Shown one piece after another: positions 37,598-49,479 of a DNA stretch of 64,000 nt. Below the pieces are notes generated by a model that searched no databases, was not told the origin of the DNA, and saw only the letters and a list, made by a program, of their open reading frames with translations. A program made the translations under genes and the position numbers. Every line of letters begins with the position of its first letter. Position 1 is the stretch's first letter. Origin of the DNA: Coprinus comatus (lineage: Eukaryota; Basidiomycota; Agaricomycetes; Agaricales; Agaricaceae); contig JAWPGT010000017.1 of assembly GCA_034638255.1 (NCBI GenBank), forward strand, positions 62,001 through 126,000. The letters are read 5' to 3'.

Positions 37598-37804
37598 ATG
37601 AACTTCTCGCTGATCGCCCTGTCTCTTTCGCTCCTGGCTGCGATGCCTTCGTCCTTAAATGCTGCCATCGGAATTGACATGCGCCGTAGTCCACAATACA
37701 CCAATTGTAACATGGACTTATGCTCGCCTAACCCCTTGCCATGCCCTACACCCGGAGCATCACAGCAAATAACACCAGGTTGCTGGACTTGCTGTAGGCC
37801 TTAA
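37598..37804 (+). CDS. Small secreted cysteine-rich protein
   Basis: An uninterrupted frame of 68 residues. Residues 1-22 (MNFSLIALSLSLLAAMPSSL) form a clear signal peptide followed by NAAIGID. The mature part of about 45 residues is Pro/Cys-rich with six cysteines: NCNMDLC, LPCPTPG, GCWTCC. Six even cysteines suit three disulphides. Such small secreted cysteine-rich proteins are common in fungi (surface-active, antimicrobial or signalling roles), but this one shows no named family. A candidate TATA box lies about 160 nt upstream. No introns are needed, which is unusual in this window and slightly lowers confidence, but signal peptide plus cysteine spacing is hard to get by chance. Confidence 0.62.
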   Translation: MNFSLIALSLSLLAAMPSSLNAAIGIDMRRSPQYTNCNMDLCSPNPLPCPTPGASQQITPGCWTCCRP

Positions 37805-38806
37805 ATTTGCAGTGGTAGGGTGGTTATGGTCCGGGAATGGAACCGTAGGCGGTAGGCTTACCTGGGCAGTGGTTTATATATAGTAATCCACATTTTCCAT
37901 AACGTGAAGTCGTGGTATTGCACCTGATATTCCAGTTTACCTGAGGATATCATACCGTGAGTCATTGTACTGCAAGGAGATATTTATCGTTATCTGCCCG
38001 TCTTTAAAATGGCTGTTACATCCCCATCTCTACAGCGCGTCCGTTAAAATAACTGCCACTCACGGTCGCCTTATAATAAGTTCTTCTAGTCTTTCAGGCA
38101 CTCCAGCACTCCTAGACGTGATGGAAAATCATTAATACTTCATGCATCTTGAATTGAAAGATAGGTGGGTATGATGTACTTGTACTTGAAACTTGAGAAA
38201 TTTTTATTAATTGAGAGGATCTATTTTTGTACCAACGGATAAAGCGTGGGAAAACTGTTTTTGGTCATTGCACGTAGTAAATGCACATTTCCTCTCACAT
38301 CTGTGCCTGGCTATACTGACCAATTGTACAGCACCTCACAGAATACTAGCAATATCCTGGAGCAGCCTGCAACATTACTTCGACTCTCTTAAATATTATA
38401 CATAAATTAGTGGGGATATATGTCAGAATATCTTTATTCCCACCGCCATCAGAGAACCCGAACAATCCGCCAATCAACGTTCAACGCGTTAAGTCCACAA
38501 GTTCAACTTCGCACCCCTGGAAGTTAACTCTGCACTTCACATTCTCCTCCTTCTCCACAAGATATATCGGCCTCCTTTCTATCGAGAAATAACTCATTGC
38601 CTCGTTGAAAGAAGCCCGAGACCTATTTCGCGGTCATTACATTTCTCTCACCCCTGTTGTAAGTGAATGGGCTTACCCAGGCACCAGAAGATCAAGCTCA
38701 AGAGTGTTCTAAATCTGACCTTCTCCCTTTCTAGGAGGCATCTATCCCACTATTATAACGAACTGATTGTTACTACTGTCGGTTTCTATATTGTCACAAC
38801 TTCATC
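37805..38806. other. Intergenic, BTB member 3 promoter side
   Basis: No coding sequence that I can support. The open frames 38211-38405 and 38667-38897 run over the probable leader of BTB member 3. Confidence 0.45.
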
Positions 38807-39788
38807 ATGGCCCCAAGCGGAACTGGCAACGATAAGACTCCAAATCTCACCCCCCATCCTGACTACTATATCCCAGGAGCAGACCTATATTTTCTAGTAC
38901 GTGTTTTATTCGTGATTCTTCCACGTACATGTTCGCTAATGAGGTTTTCTGTTTACCATAGGTTGAACAAACGACTTTCAGAGTTCATTCTTACTTTTTT
39001 CTTCGAGAGTCAAAGTACTGGAAAGATGAACTGGCAACTCCAGTATCTCCTGGTGATGTTCATTTAAAAAAAGGAGCATCAGATGCGAACGCAATAGTTT
39101 TGAAGGAGAAGGTATCTGATTTTGAGAAATTTGTGTGGGTTTTCTATAACACGTGAGTAGTACTTTTTCCCCTTCCTAGACATTCAATTCCCTCTACTAA
39201 AAATTCAATTTTTATCTATAGAAAATATGGCATCTATGATTTCACAGAGGAAGAATGGTTGATAATTCTTCGTTTCGCCGATATGTGGCAATTTTCTCAA
39301 GTCAAAGAACTCGCAATCAGACATCTTCAAAAAATCGATATGGATACCATAAAGCGTATTAAATCCTATCAAGATAATAATGTAGCAGCGAAATATCTAT
39401 TCCCTTATTACGTCCAACTCGCTTCGAGAGAAGAACTCCTTGGACTTGATGAATCTAGAGCACTTGGTCTTGAAACTTTGGTTCTCATTCATCATGCACG
39501 CGAACGTTTACGCGCTCGACCTTCACCAAATGATTCTGACCCTAATCGTGTCATAAGTCCTATTCGGGAAGAATTGGATGGTGCTGCGGTATTTGATATC
39601 GTTGCTTCGACGTTCAACCTCTCTTTGAAGGATGTGGATGTTACCGATGGTGAGTTATTTCATTTATTGATGTCATTTTCTTGATGATTGTTGAATCCTT
39701 TTACTATGTTTTAGACATTGCAAATGGAGAACCTGGCAATGGTCCTGTCCCATCTAAGAAACATAAAAAGGGCAAGAAGGGTACGTGA
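38807..39788 (+). CDS. BTB/POZ-domain protein, array member 3
   Basis: Exon 1 MAPSGTGNDKTPNL...YYIPGADLYFL; phase-0 intron; core VEQTTFRVHSYFFLRESKYW to FVWVFYN; phase-2 intron; helical region EEEWLIILRFADMWQFSQV, LAIRHLQKIDMDTIKRIKSY, FPYYVQLASREELLGLDE, LVLIHHARERLRARPSP; conserved tail ISPIREELDGAAVFDIVAST; phase-1 intron; Lys-rich end SKKHKKGKKGT, TGA 39786-39788. About 250 residues. It keeps every landmark of the array family and is close to members 4-7. No substrate-binding module beyond the family helical domain. Its 3' flank begins the segment duplicated at 42.4 kb. Confidence 0.83.
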
Positions 39789-39865
39789 ACTCTAGGACTT
39801 TTGTGCCAAGTTTAGCACCGGTTGACAAGTTGGTGTTTTGTCCTTGATGTTCATGTCTACTCGTG

Positions 39866-42010
39866 TATGTACTCTTGTATATCTTTGATGATGATTATAA
39901 GGAGCAGTGATCTATTGATCTATTTTGATTATCATTCACATCGCTACAATGGTACAAAGAAAACTTAGCACAGCCAACAGGTCGCTGCGCTGAGGAGCTT
40001 CGAGTTTCCGAATATACACTAAGATCTCGGTTTGCGTCAGTTTAACTTTGAACTTGCCGCGTAAACTTTATAACAATCCGAACATGTGGTTTATGCGCAG
40101 TAGGGAGCCTGAACGGAACTCAAATCATTGGAAGCTTCAGGAAGACTATGGTAGGCATCAATGTGTGGCGAGTAAGAAGTCATTGAACACTGATTTGAGG
40201 TACCTTCGTTGCTATATTGGAATCAAGGGTACGAATCTGGGGATACTAACTATAGCGCAAGCGGTATAATTGACATTACCATGTATATGTTTAAGTTTCT
40301 TTTATCCCCACGAAATTGAACACGAGGTCTTTTCGAAGTCTACTTTAACACTCTGCATGTGCACATGCGCTGTTAGTGTGGGATGTAATTACGAATACCC
40401 TAGAAGGTCTGAGCGTGGATTGGGATGCGTGAAAAAATTGAAGTGTACCTATTAAAAGGCAATTCTTCTACTACGGTATGATAATCGTTTCCCTCTGCTG
40501 TCACTATCTGAATATCATCAACTTCATCTTGTAAGCCATGGGAGACCCCAACAAACCTTCATCGCCTGTATACACCCGACACACTCAATACCACATCCAT
40601 GGTGGAGACTTGCACTTAATCGTAAGCAATCGTTCTCTTTCATCACAACTCAATACTCAGTACTTAACAATCAACTTATCGTACTAGGTTGGAACTTTTC
40701 GCTTCTGTGTACACTCTCATTTTCTTTTCCGAGAGTCAGCATTCTGGAAGTCTCAACTGAAGCAATTCATGAAAAGCGAAAAGGCTCCCGGTCATGAAGA
40801 AGCAAAGCCCATCACTTTGGCAGATGACATATCCCCTCAAGACTTTGTCAATCTTCTCTGGGTATTCTATAACGAGTGAGTACGCATTCGTATTCTTGAG
40901 TTGAAAATACGATTTCGTTGATACAAGGGCCATACTATATGTAGACACTATGGAATATACGAAGCCGATCTCAAGAAATGGCTCTCCATTCTTAGTCTAG
41001 CAAGCAAATGGCAGTTTAATCAAGTCCAACGTTTTGCAATTGACCATTTGAAAACTTTCGATATGGATTTAATAGCCAGAATCAAGTTCTATACGGATCA
41101 CCATGTCCCACAGGGTTATATTGCTCCCTATTACGAGCAATTGGCCCGTCGCCCTCAACTCCTTACTTCCAAAGAGTTTCACATGCTGTCTACCGATATG
41201 ATGTACCATATCGTTAGAGCACGTGAAATTCTTCGAGCTCCACCACCTCAAGAGGATGAAGAACCATTGAGTCCTATTCGTGATGATGTGAACATCCAGA
41301 AGACAATTTCCACTGTGTTTAACATCCCATCTACCTAACTAACAGACAATCAAGTGCACTGGTGAATCTGAACGGGTAATGTGTTTAATCTTCATGAATC
41401 TTTGAATATGCGTTTATATTAACGTTCCTAGATGACAGCAAGGATCACTAGTCGCAGTGGGTTAATAAAGTGGATGGATGGTACTGAGAGATCGATAAAT
41501 CAGAACAGGCTGTAGTTTTTGTAACATTTACATTTCTTGTATTTCATGTTTCCTGTTTTGAACGCCTTCCATCCGCAGTAATGCCGCCAGCAAGACACAA
41601 GGACTGACGTCGTAGCCTATGTTTCAGAGTATGTCACGGACCAATCTACGTTGCTGGTGGTTGACATGGTCTTTATAAAACCACCAATCGCCCCATTCAT
41701 GCTCCTTACCGAGGAGTAAGTGAATGTGCCCGGGGTAAAGATTGAAAGCGAAAAGTTGCGGATCTGAGACGGCAAGGCGGGATACCAATGGTGGTTATGT
41801 TAAAATGTGCAGATAGGCATCATGTAGATTCACCATGTTGGATATATGCTATACAGGCTCCTTAACATGAAGCTTTGACGACCAAGTAGTACTAGCACTT
41901 ACGCCGATATCACGTTTACGCCAGCCTGAGTATATTATGTCGAAGTGATTAGATCCCGGAGATGTGTAGTATGAAGTCTCTGATAAAAGCATGCAGAAGA
42001 AGTGTGCTTT
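39866..42010 (+). repeat. Segmental duplication, copy A
   Basis: Copy A of a roughly 2.2-kb unit containing BTB member 4 and its flanks; copy B is at about 42378-44815. Shared tracts include the run around 40111-40235 matching 42757-42885 almost base for base, the whole exon-2 region (40686-40880 versus 43374-43560), and the tail near 41950-42005 matching 44760-44815. Boundaries are approximate. Copy B has additional sequence at about 42530-42715 and inside the gene. Confidence 0.8.
40538..41338 (+). CDS. BTB/POZ-domain protein, array member 4
   Basis: Starts MGDPNKPSSPVYTRHTQYH, then IHGGDLHLI; phase-0 intron; VGTFRFCVHSHFLFRESAFW through FVNLLWVFYN; phase-2 intron; EKHYGIY-type start (EHYGIYEADLKKWLSIL), SLASKWQFNQVQRFAIDHL, RIKFYTDHHVPQGYIAPYYE, ARRPQLLTSKEFHML, IVRAREILRAPPPQ and tail LSPIRDDVNIQKTISTVF ending at 41338. 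About 230 residues, the compact form of the family with no basic or low-complexity tail. It is the intact parent-like copy of the truncated member 5 in the duplicated segment. Probable Cul3-adaptor-type BTB protein by family; the partner is unknown. Confidence 0.84.
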
Positions 42011-43226
42011 GCAGTAGATGCGATGTCTTGTGAGTAAGTCTCACGTGGCTTACAATTGAGACTCCTCACTATCTGCTCTCGGTGCAATCATCTCTTCATT
42101 GCACCCTCTTTATTTACCCACCCACCTCCCTCGGAACGACATAGGTGCGACTCCAGAACAGTCGGTGAGCCATCGTCGTTCTTCAGTCGCATCGCCAGGC
42201 CTGCCCACGTCGTGTTCCATACTCAATTTCCATCTCGAGCATACCACTTCGATGGACACGACCTGGTCTTTCCTCTCCCACCACTCTCTATTGTCAATCC
42301 TTAGATAAACCATCTATAATATGTATATTGACACCTGATATCCACACGCCCATTCACTACCTGAGCCGATGAACAAATATGTACTCGTGTATATCTCTGA
42401 GTATGATTATAAAGAACAGTGATCTATTTTGATTCTTTTCATCGCTGCAATTGTACAAATAAAACTCGGCAGAACCAGGTCGGTATGGTATTTCTAGCTG
42501 AGACGCTTCCAGTTTCCGAATACAAGAGCTTTTATACTGCGGAAATGTAACAACCTGGCCACGGGAGGAGCCGTACTCCATTGGTAAACTTGTTAACAAT
42601 TTGTTGGTTGCTGGTTTCTGAGAACTTATTTGGAAGTCACGAAGGGGTTTCTGCGGCTTCCAAATAGGTTTATCCCATATATACTTTATCATATTAAGTA
42701 AAGGCAGCTTACAAAATTTATAACAATCCGAACACGTGGTATACGCGCAGTAGGGAATCTGAACGGAACTCAAATCATTGGAAGCTTCAGGAAGACTATG
42801 GTAGGCATCAATGTGTGGCGAGTAAGAAGTCATTGAACACTGATTTGAGGTACCTTCGTTGCTGTATTGGAATCAAGGGTACGAATCTAGGGATGCTAAC
42901 TATAGCGCAAGCGGTGTAATTGACATTACCGTGTATATGTTTAAGTTTGTGCTTCATCATATTGGACTCTATTCTCGCCACACATCTTTTATCCCCGCGA
43001 AATTGAACACGAGGTCTTTTCGAAGTCTACTCCCACTCGGCGTGTGCATACACGCTGTTGGTGTGGGACGCAATTACGAATACTCTAGAAGGTCTGAGCG
43101 CGGAGTGGAATGCGTGAACAAGTTGAACGAAGTGTACTTATTAAAAGGCGACTCTTCTATTACGGTGTGATAATCGTTTCCCTCTGCTGTCACTATCTGA
43201 ATATCATCAACTTTATCTTGTAAGCC

Positions 43227-44380
43227 ATGGGAGATGTCGGCAAACCTCCATCGCTTATATACACCCGTCAATACAACATCCATGGCGGAGACTTGCACTT
43301 AATCGTAAGCAATCATTCTCTTTCATCACAACTCAATACTCAGTACTTAACAATCAACTTATCGTACTAGGTTGGAACTTTTCGCTTCTGTGTACACTCT
43401 CATTTTCTTTTCCGAGAGTCAGCATTCTGGAAGTCTCAACTGAAGCAATTCATGAAAAGCGAAAAGGCTCCCGGTCATGATGAAGCAAAGCCTATCACTT
43501 TGGCAGATGACATATCCCCTCAAGACTTTGTCAATCTTCTCTGGGTATTCTATAACGAGTGAGTACGCATTCGCACTCTTTAGTTGAAAGTACAAATTTT
43601 TGACACAAGAACAATATATGTAGACGTTATGGAATATACGAAGCCGATCTCGAGAAATGGCTCTCCATTCTTAGTCTAGCAAGCAAATGGCAATTTAATC
43701 AAGTCCAACGTTTTGCAATTGACCATTTGAAACATGTCGATATGGATTTAATAGCCAGAATCGAGTTCTATACGGATCACCATGTCCCACAGGCTTATAT
43801 TGCCCCCTATTACGAGCAATTGGCCCGTCGTCTCAAACTCCTTACTCCTCAAGAATTCCGCATGCTATCTCCTGATACGAAATATCGTATGGTTAGAGTA
43901 TGTGGAATTCTTCATCAACAATCTCACATACACTTTCGCGTGATTTGGGGCTTTGGTGTTTGTGTTTTTTGGGTCTTTGCAGTCCTTCTCCACACCTTTT
44001 GGGGTCTTGGTTAAAGACCTTTGGCTTAAAAAGCCATAGGTGTGTTGGTAAAGTCCCCGATGTTTTTTGAAAAGGTTTTCCGCATTTTAAATTTCCCCTA
44101 AAGCACTTGTCCAAGTTGGTACTAGGTCCCTGATGTTCGAGCTCCTCCTCAAGAGCATGAAGTACCATTGGTCCTATCCGCGATGGGCTCGATGATACAA
44201 CATCTGTTGAAATTATCGTTTACTTTCCTTCTACATCATATATGAACTTTTCTTCTTTTCTCGTATCCATTTATTTCCCTTTCTTTACTTGCGATTACCT
44301 TTATTCTTATCTCTCTTATTTTAGCATTTGCTGCGGCAATATTCCAAAAGACAATTTCCTTTTCATTTATTATTTAATAT
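43227..44380 (+). pseudogene. Truncated BTB/POZ gene, array member 5 (copy of member 4)
   Basis: Starts MGDVGKPPSLIYTRQYNIHG; the BTB core exon differs from member 4 at only a base or so, and the post-intron helical part matches through MLSPDTKYRMVRV. There the sequence departs: after GGAATTCTTC (43904-43913) about 225 bp of unrelated DNA follow, giving a stop at 44012-44014. The continuation (GAGCTCCTCCTCAAGAGC, i.e. the RAPPPQE part) resumes at 44139. Further on, fragments matching the tail (CAAAAGACAATTTCC near 44345) are separated by another 130-nt T-rich block. The first 200 or so residues could still be made as a shortened protein, so the BTB domain itself remains intact. I rate it a recently disrupted duplicate. 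Confidence 0.75.
43914..44138. mobile_element. 225-bp insertion with twin hairpins in BTB member 5
   Basis: Absent from the member 4 copy. It contains two adjacent perfect inverted repeats: GGTCTT/AAGACC (44003-44008 and 44014-44019) and TGGCTT/AAGCCA (44022-44027 and 44031-44036). It is flanked by TTC on both sides (43911-43913 and 44136-44138), which could be a 3-bp target duplication. No terminal inverted repeat is clear, so a MITE-like origin is only a suggestion. Confidence 0.4.
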
Positions 44381-45294
44381 CGTCCTGTCGTCTCTCAACT
44401 AACAGTCAAGTTCACCCTTGAATCTGAATGGGTAATGTGCGTTAAATATTTTAATGTGTTTTAAATCGAAGGTTGCAGCAAGTTCTTCAATTGGATTGAT
44501 TTGAAAATTTGAAAGATCGACAAATCAGAACACCTTTGTATTTTTTGTGTAACATTTCTTGTATTTCGCGTTTACTGTTTGAACGCCCATCTGCCTCAAT
44601 TGTCACTAAGAGTAATGTCGTCAGCAGGATACAGGGACACTATAAAAATGATTTTTGAGGACTGACGTCGTAGTCTATGCTTCAGAGCATGTCACGGTCA
44701 ACTTTGTTGCTCGTGGTTGACGTGGTGATTGAGACTTAATAGTGTGGCTGAATGTCACTAGATCCCGGAGATGCTATCGTATGAAGTCGCCGATAAAAGC
44801 ATGAAGAAGTTGGTCCATCAGTGACTTTGTATACATGCCTGCCAGTGTGGTGCATTCTGCTGCGTAACATAAAACAATCTTACAAATCGGGGGGCAAGTG
44901 TTACTCCATTGGCTATCATTGCTCGCCAGTGCGTTCTCGTAAGTAGTAATCTGACATGTTAACAATTGAAGCATTCTAGGTTAGCCTTCTACCATTGAAA
45001 TATTGATGTGTTGCCTGTTGTACTAGTCTTACCCACGCCAATGCTACGGCTCAGAACACGAGGGCACCCTAAACGTTAAAGTTATACTCTGGTCTACGCT
45101 TTCGCACCAGGATTAGATAGATCAAGGATGGTGAGTGCTCAATGAGTATAAATCCGATCATCTGCTACTAAGAAGCCGTTCTAATATAAAAGGCGGCCAG
45201 AGAATAAGATAAAACGCAGTGTCTCGTCCTCCACTCTCACGAATAGCTCTCGCATTCTGAGTCTCAACATTCCTACTGTGCCTTAGCTCAGGCA

Positions 45295-46066
45295 ATGCCA
45301 AACCTATCGAAACATCCAAAATACTATATTGATGGTGGGGATCTTCACGTTTTAGTGGGTCATCTTAGTCTGTCAGCGTGCACTATTGCTGATCTCATCG
45401 CTGTCATAGGTAGAAACAATCCACTTTTGTGTCCATTCGTACTTTTTTCTTCGCGAATCGCAGCATTGGGAGAAACTCTTGACACCGCCAAATAATGGCC
45501 GGCGGCCAGGAACTCATGAGTCAACAGCGATAGTCCTGAAAGATACTACCCCTGATGATTTTGCGAATATCTTATGGATCTTCTATAGGGAGTACGTCCT
45601 ATGTTTTACCCAGTCTCTGTTCACTTTAATACATCTACTAATTGGTTGACATGAAAATAGACAACTCCACAAATTTGATGCCCCTAGTGAGAAATGGCAA
45701 TCCATTCTTCGTTTGTCAATTATGTGGGGCATGGAAAACGTTAGGAAAATGGCTATGGATTGTTTGAACCGCATTGAGATGAAACCTATTGCTAGGATCA
45801 AGTTGTATAACGAACTCGGCGTCCCTCGTCACCTGTTGGCACCCTACTACGAGCAATTAGCTACTCGCTCTGAACTTCTCACACCTGAGGAGTTTCGCAT
45901 GCTGGATACTGGGACAACACATCTCATTGTTACAGCACGCGAAGTACTTCGGGCGCCACCTGGAGATGGGAAAAAAAAGCTTTTGAGTCCTACACGTGAA
46001 GGAATTACTCGAGCTGAAATTGAGAAGACGATTAACTCTGTCTTTGGGATCAAACCTGAGGTCTGA
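45295..46066 (+). CDS. BTB/POZ-domain protein, array member 6
   Basis: Exon 1 MPNLSKHPKYYIDGGDLHVL; phase-0 intron; VETIHFCVHSYFFLRESQHW to FANILWIFYR; phase-2 intron into EQLHKFDAPSEKWQSILRL; then WGMENVRKMAMDCLNRIEM, RIKLYNELGVPRHLLAPYYE, SELLTPEEFRMLDTGT, LIVTAREVLRAPPGDG; tail LLSPTREGITRAEIEKTINS ending KPEV. About 215 residues. It shares the full family signature including the SPxREGI tail also found in member 7. Compact, no low-complexity regions. Function by family only. Confidence 0.84.
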
Positions 46067-47324
46067 TGAACGTCAGAGGTTGGAGTTGAGAACTTGAGAT
46101 GATTGAGGTAAGTCATTTTAATTTATATAGTATTAGAATTAATCTCATTCTGAGTGGGATGCTTTCATAGGTATTTGTATGGAATGTCAATTTTGGAATT
46201 CGAGGGGCTTGCTATGTACTTGTAACGAATGTTCAATTACTCCTGTTTTTTTTGTGTGGCACATTATATGATCGATGACTTGACGAGGAAAGAACTTCAC
46301 TCAATCTTTTGATTTCTGAGTGGTTTCTGAGTCAAAACTTACGAATATCATTCTCCGCTCCGCACAATTAACGAGTAAGAGTTGGATTACTCCCAGGGTC
46401 TTGAACACACAGGGCTGTGTGATCTCGCTCACCCTTGATAAAAACAGACAGCTCTGAGTGGTTCTGATCGATGATTGCGGGGCATTCATGATGCATAAAA
46501 AATGTGATTTAATCATTCAAATTTCAAAGGATGGTGAACATGATCATGTAGATATGATACCATTCATGTCCTCATATCCGTCCTTAGCCTGCCTGCGTTA
46601 GTTCGTATAGAGAATATAGTACAAAGCGGGAGCGGAAATTATTCTCTTTGCCGAATCACCGCTTGGTTCTACTGCGTAGAAGTCCGTTAGTATAAGCTTT
46701 CATCAAACACATGGCCGCATTACAGGAGTCAAGATCACCACGACCAAACCTTCCACAGATAGTCTATTTTAAAGTCCAATGTGTGCGCTCCGTCTTTTAG
46801 CTAGAAGGAGAATCCGAAAGAGAAGTTTATGGAACATCTCCCTACTTGTTGCTCAAAAATAACAAGTCCCCCGTAAATCCCACATGTAAATACATCATGG
46901 TGTTTATCACAATCATGCTCTCACGGTATTCTTTACACCATCTCGCCGATTCTAGCAATGGCATGTTCTAGGTGTGCCATTGCAAGAGGTTAATGATGTA
47001 TACGTAGCCGTAATGTTCCTTGGTATTAACATTATTGATATTGGATTTTTGGTCAACGCCGCTGGAATTAGAATTTTCGTTTGGACGTTTCTAGATTTTA
47101 CCCCATGCCCATGCCCACTCATTTAACACGAGTCGGCCCTGCAGGCATCCCCGTTTAACATGAGGCGAAGAATCCAGATTCGTTCATTGTATGTCACTGG
47201 AAGATGCTAGTAGATGATCGGTTGCATGGTCGGTAACTGATGATAAAAGGGAAAATGATGATGATCAACCACTTTAGCCTTTTTCTTTCTTCCCTCCTCT
47301 AATATACACCTTCTATAACGCATC
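46067..47324. other. Intergenic within BTB array
   Basis: 1.26 kb without a supported gene. It includes the 3' flank of member 6 and the promoter of member 7. No relic of a BTB exon was recognised. Confidence 0.45.
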
Positions 47325-48411
47325 ATGTCCTCTCTACCCACCCCTACAGACAGCTTGTCGACACACGATAAATACAACATTTCAGGAGGCGATCTCTACA
47401 TTTTGGTACATCCTTGAATGTTTTTACCCCTTTGATTCGCCATTCAATGTCGCGGTTCTGCGTAGATCGGAACAGTACGATTTTGTGTCCATTCATATTT
47501 CCTCCTGAGAGAATCAAATTACTGGAAAGATCGTATGGCGGGGCCAGTCTCTCCTGGTGTTCGTTCATATGCCCCAGGACGATCAGAATCAACTGCAATA
47601 GTGTTATCAGATGTCACTGTTGAAGAGTTTGAGAGCTTTTTGTGGGTTTTTTACAACGAGTGAGTTGTGGAAGTCTTTGTTTAACATTTGGCATGATTCA
47701 AGTTGAAAACGTGTGGTTTTTTAGATCCTATTCCATTTATACTACTACCCTTGACAATTGGAAAGCAATACTTCGCTTATCCACCCTCTGGGGCTTCCAT
47801 GAAGTTAGGAGGGTTGCCCTCGACCACTTGCAACTCGTCACAATGGGGGATGCCATCCGAATTCGATTGTACATCGATCATAATGTTCCCCAGCAATACC
47901 TCCACCCCTACTACACAAAACTTGCATTGCGAGAAAATATGTTAACCGTGGAGGAATTTCGCTTGCTGGATCCAGAATCCATTCGGCTTGTGGTTACAGC
48001 ACGTGAGATGCTTCGCGCACCTCCTGCTCAGGCTGGAAATGAAATGATCAGTCCCTTGCGTGAAGGCATTACCCAAGGAGAGATAGATCGTGTGTTCACC
48101 GCTGTATTCACTCCTATCGAAAATCCCAATCCATCAGGTAACTTGGTAACGGCTTTCAAATTGACTTGAAAATTCATCTCTTTCTGATACTTATTGATTA
48201 TTTCAAGGGTTTGGCTTCAGTGGGGTAGGAAACCCCAGAAACATACCCCAAAATGAATTATCGCGAGGAGGAAGAGGAAGAGGAAGACCTCGACAGTCAT
48301 GAGTGGGTTTCTGTGGATGGATTAAGCGATTGGGGCGATGTAGGATATACCACCGATTCCGAAGATCCAGACGTAACTGTACATGAGTCTTTCTCTACAT
48401 TGATTTCTTAG
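47325..48411 (+). CDS. BTB/POZ-domain protein, array member 7, acidic tail
   Basis: Exon 1 MSSLPTPTDSLSTHDKYNIS, GGDLYIL; phase-0 intron; IGTVRFCVHSYFLLRESNYW to FESFLWVFYN; phase-2 intron; LDNWKAILRLSTLWGFHEV, RIRLYIDHNVPQQYLHPYY, NMLTVEEFRLLDPES, VVTAREMLRAPPAQ, ISPLREGITQGEIDRVFT. The end depends on splicing after PNPS (donor about 48139). Acceptor AG at 48231-48236 leads into an acidic tail (YREEEEEEEDLDSHEW, then VSVDGLSDWGDVGYTTDSED) stopping at 48409-48411. Acceptor AAG near 48208 instead gives GFGFSGVGNPRN and a basic RGRGRGRP-like tail stopping at about 48300. I favour the acidic version because it reads as ordinary coding sequence for longer. Confidence 0.8.
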
Positions 48412-49479
48412 GTAGATTATGTGTTCGTTTTTGCTTCTTGTTTGTTGTACTCTTTCTTGTATGTTGTGATCTAAATGTATGTACATCTATAATGTGGCAT
48501 TAATACCAATCAGTAACTTGGTGAAAACTGTGCATTTTTAAAGCGTGAATACAGATTGAGGTAGATTAAGATGTTATGACGTATTCTACGAGATATGAAA
48601 CTGCGCGCGGTACATGAGGTGATGATGGGCCCGAGGGCTTTCTCTTTCTTCCTGAATCTGGGGATGAATCTATGAGTTGAAGTAAATAACCGCAGCATTG
48701 GAATACAAACTATGCATAGGTCTGCCTCGTTGGTTCACGCAGTCAGATTACTTCTTGAACTTGGGAGATACTAGGAGGTACTGGAAGCTGGAAGTATGTA
48801 TACGTCAAATTCCAAATGATTTCATGATCAAATTCGTCAAACACAATTAATAATATTCGCATAGGGGCTAATGAATTATGGATTGCGTTTCGAGTACCAT
48901 TATAACGTTTGATCAAGTAGATACCATACAGTGCTTACTGTAACTCAGAGCTATAGCTACATATACTTACACCTTCATACACCCTGGAGCTAAGTATTTC
49001 CAAAGGTTGGTCATGTCGCGTTGAAGGCGGTGATTAGGCGGTTCCGGGTCCCGTCACTAGGTCACTCCCGTGACGGAGTTCCAAAGAACGCTCTGCTGGC
49101 TCTTGACTTACTCCTAAACTCTAACCATTGTGTCCTCACTTGGTACCAATGACTACCACGCAGACAATGGGCTGAACCTACAAATCCATGGTGATTCGTG
49201 AAACAATGACCGATGACTCGTTACTCGTTCGTTACGTTTATCTCAGGTGAACAATGATCAGCAACCCTGACTGTGCTGCCTCATGTCGATCGGAACAATG
49301 GGAAAAAGAGGAATAATCGTTGAAAGTGACCATTGCAACGTGTTGGCTCATACACGTGTTCCAATACAATCTTTTGCCTCAAATACCGAGGGCCTTCCAA
49401 AAATTACCTTCACAACACCCCCCACTTCGATACCCATTTCCCGTCCTCTTTTTCTTAGTTTCATTTTTTTTCTTTTACA
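48412..49479. other. Intergenic within BTB array
   Basis: About 1.07 kb between members 7 and 8. No gene seen; the T-rich tract just before 49480 is probably leader sequence. Confidence 0.45.

Larger units (their letters stand above)
42378..44815 (+). repeat. Segmental duplication, copy B
   Basis: Second copy of the segment at 39866-42010, in direct orientation and almost adjacent. It includes BTB member 5. Coding parts are nearly identical to copy A, whereas flanks show small indels and at least two additional blocks (about 42530-42715 and 43914-44138). Confidence 0.8.
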
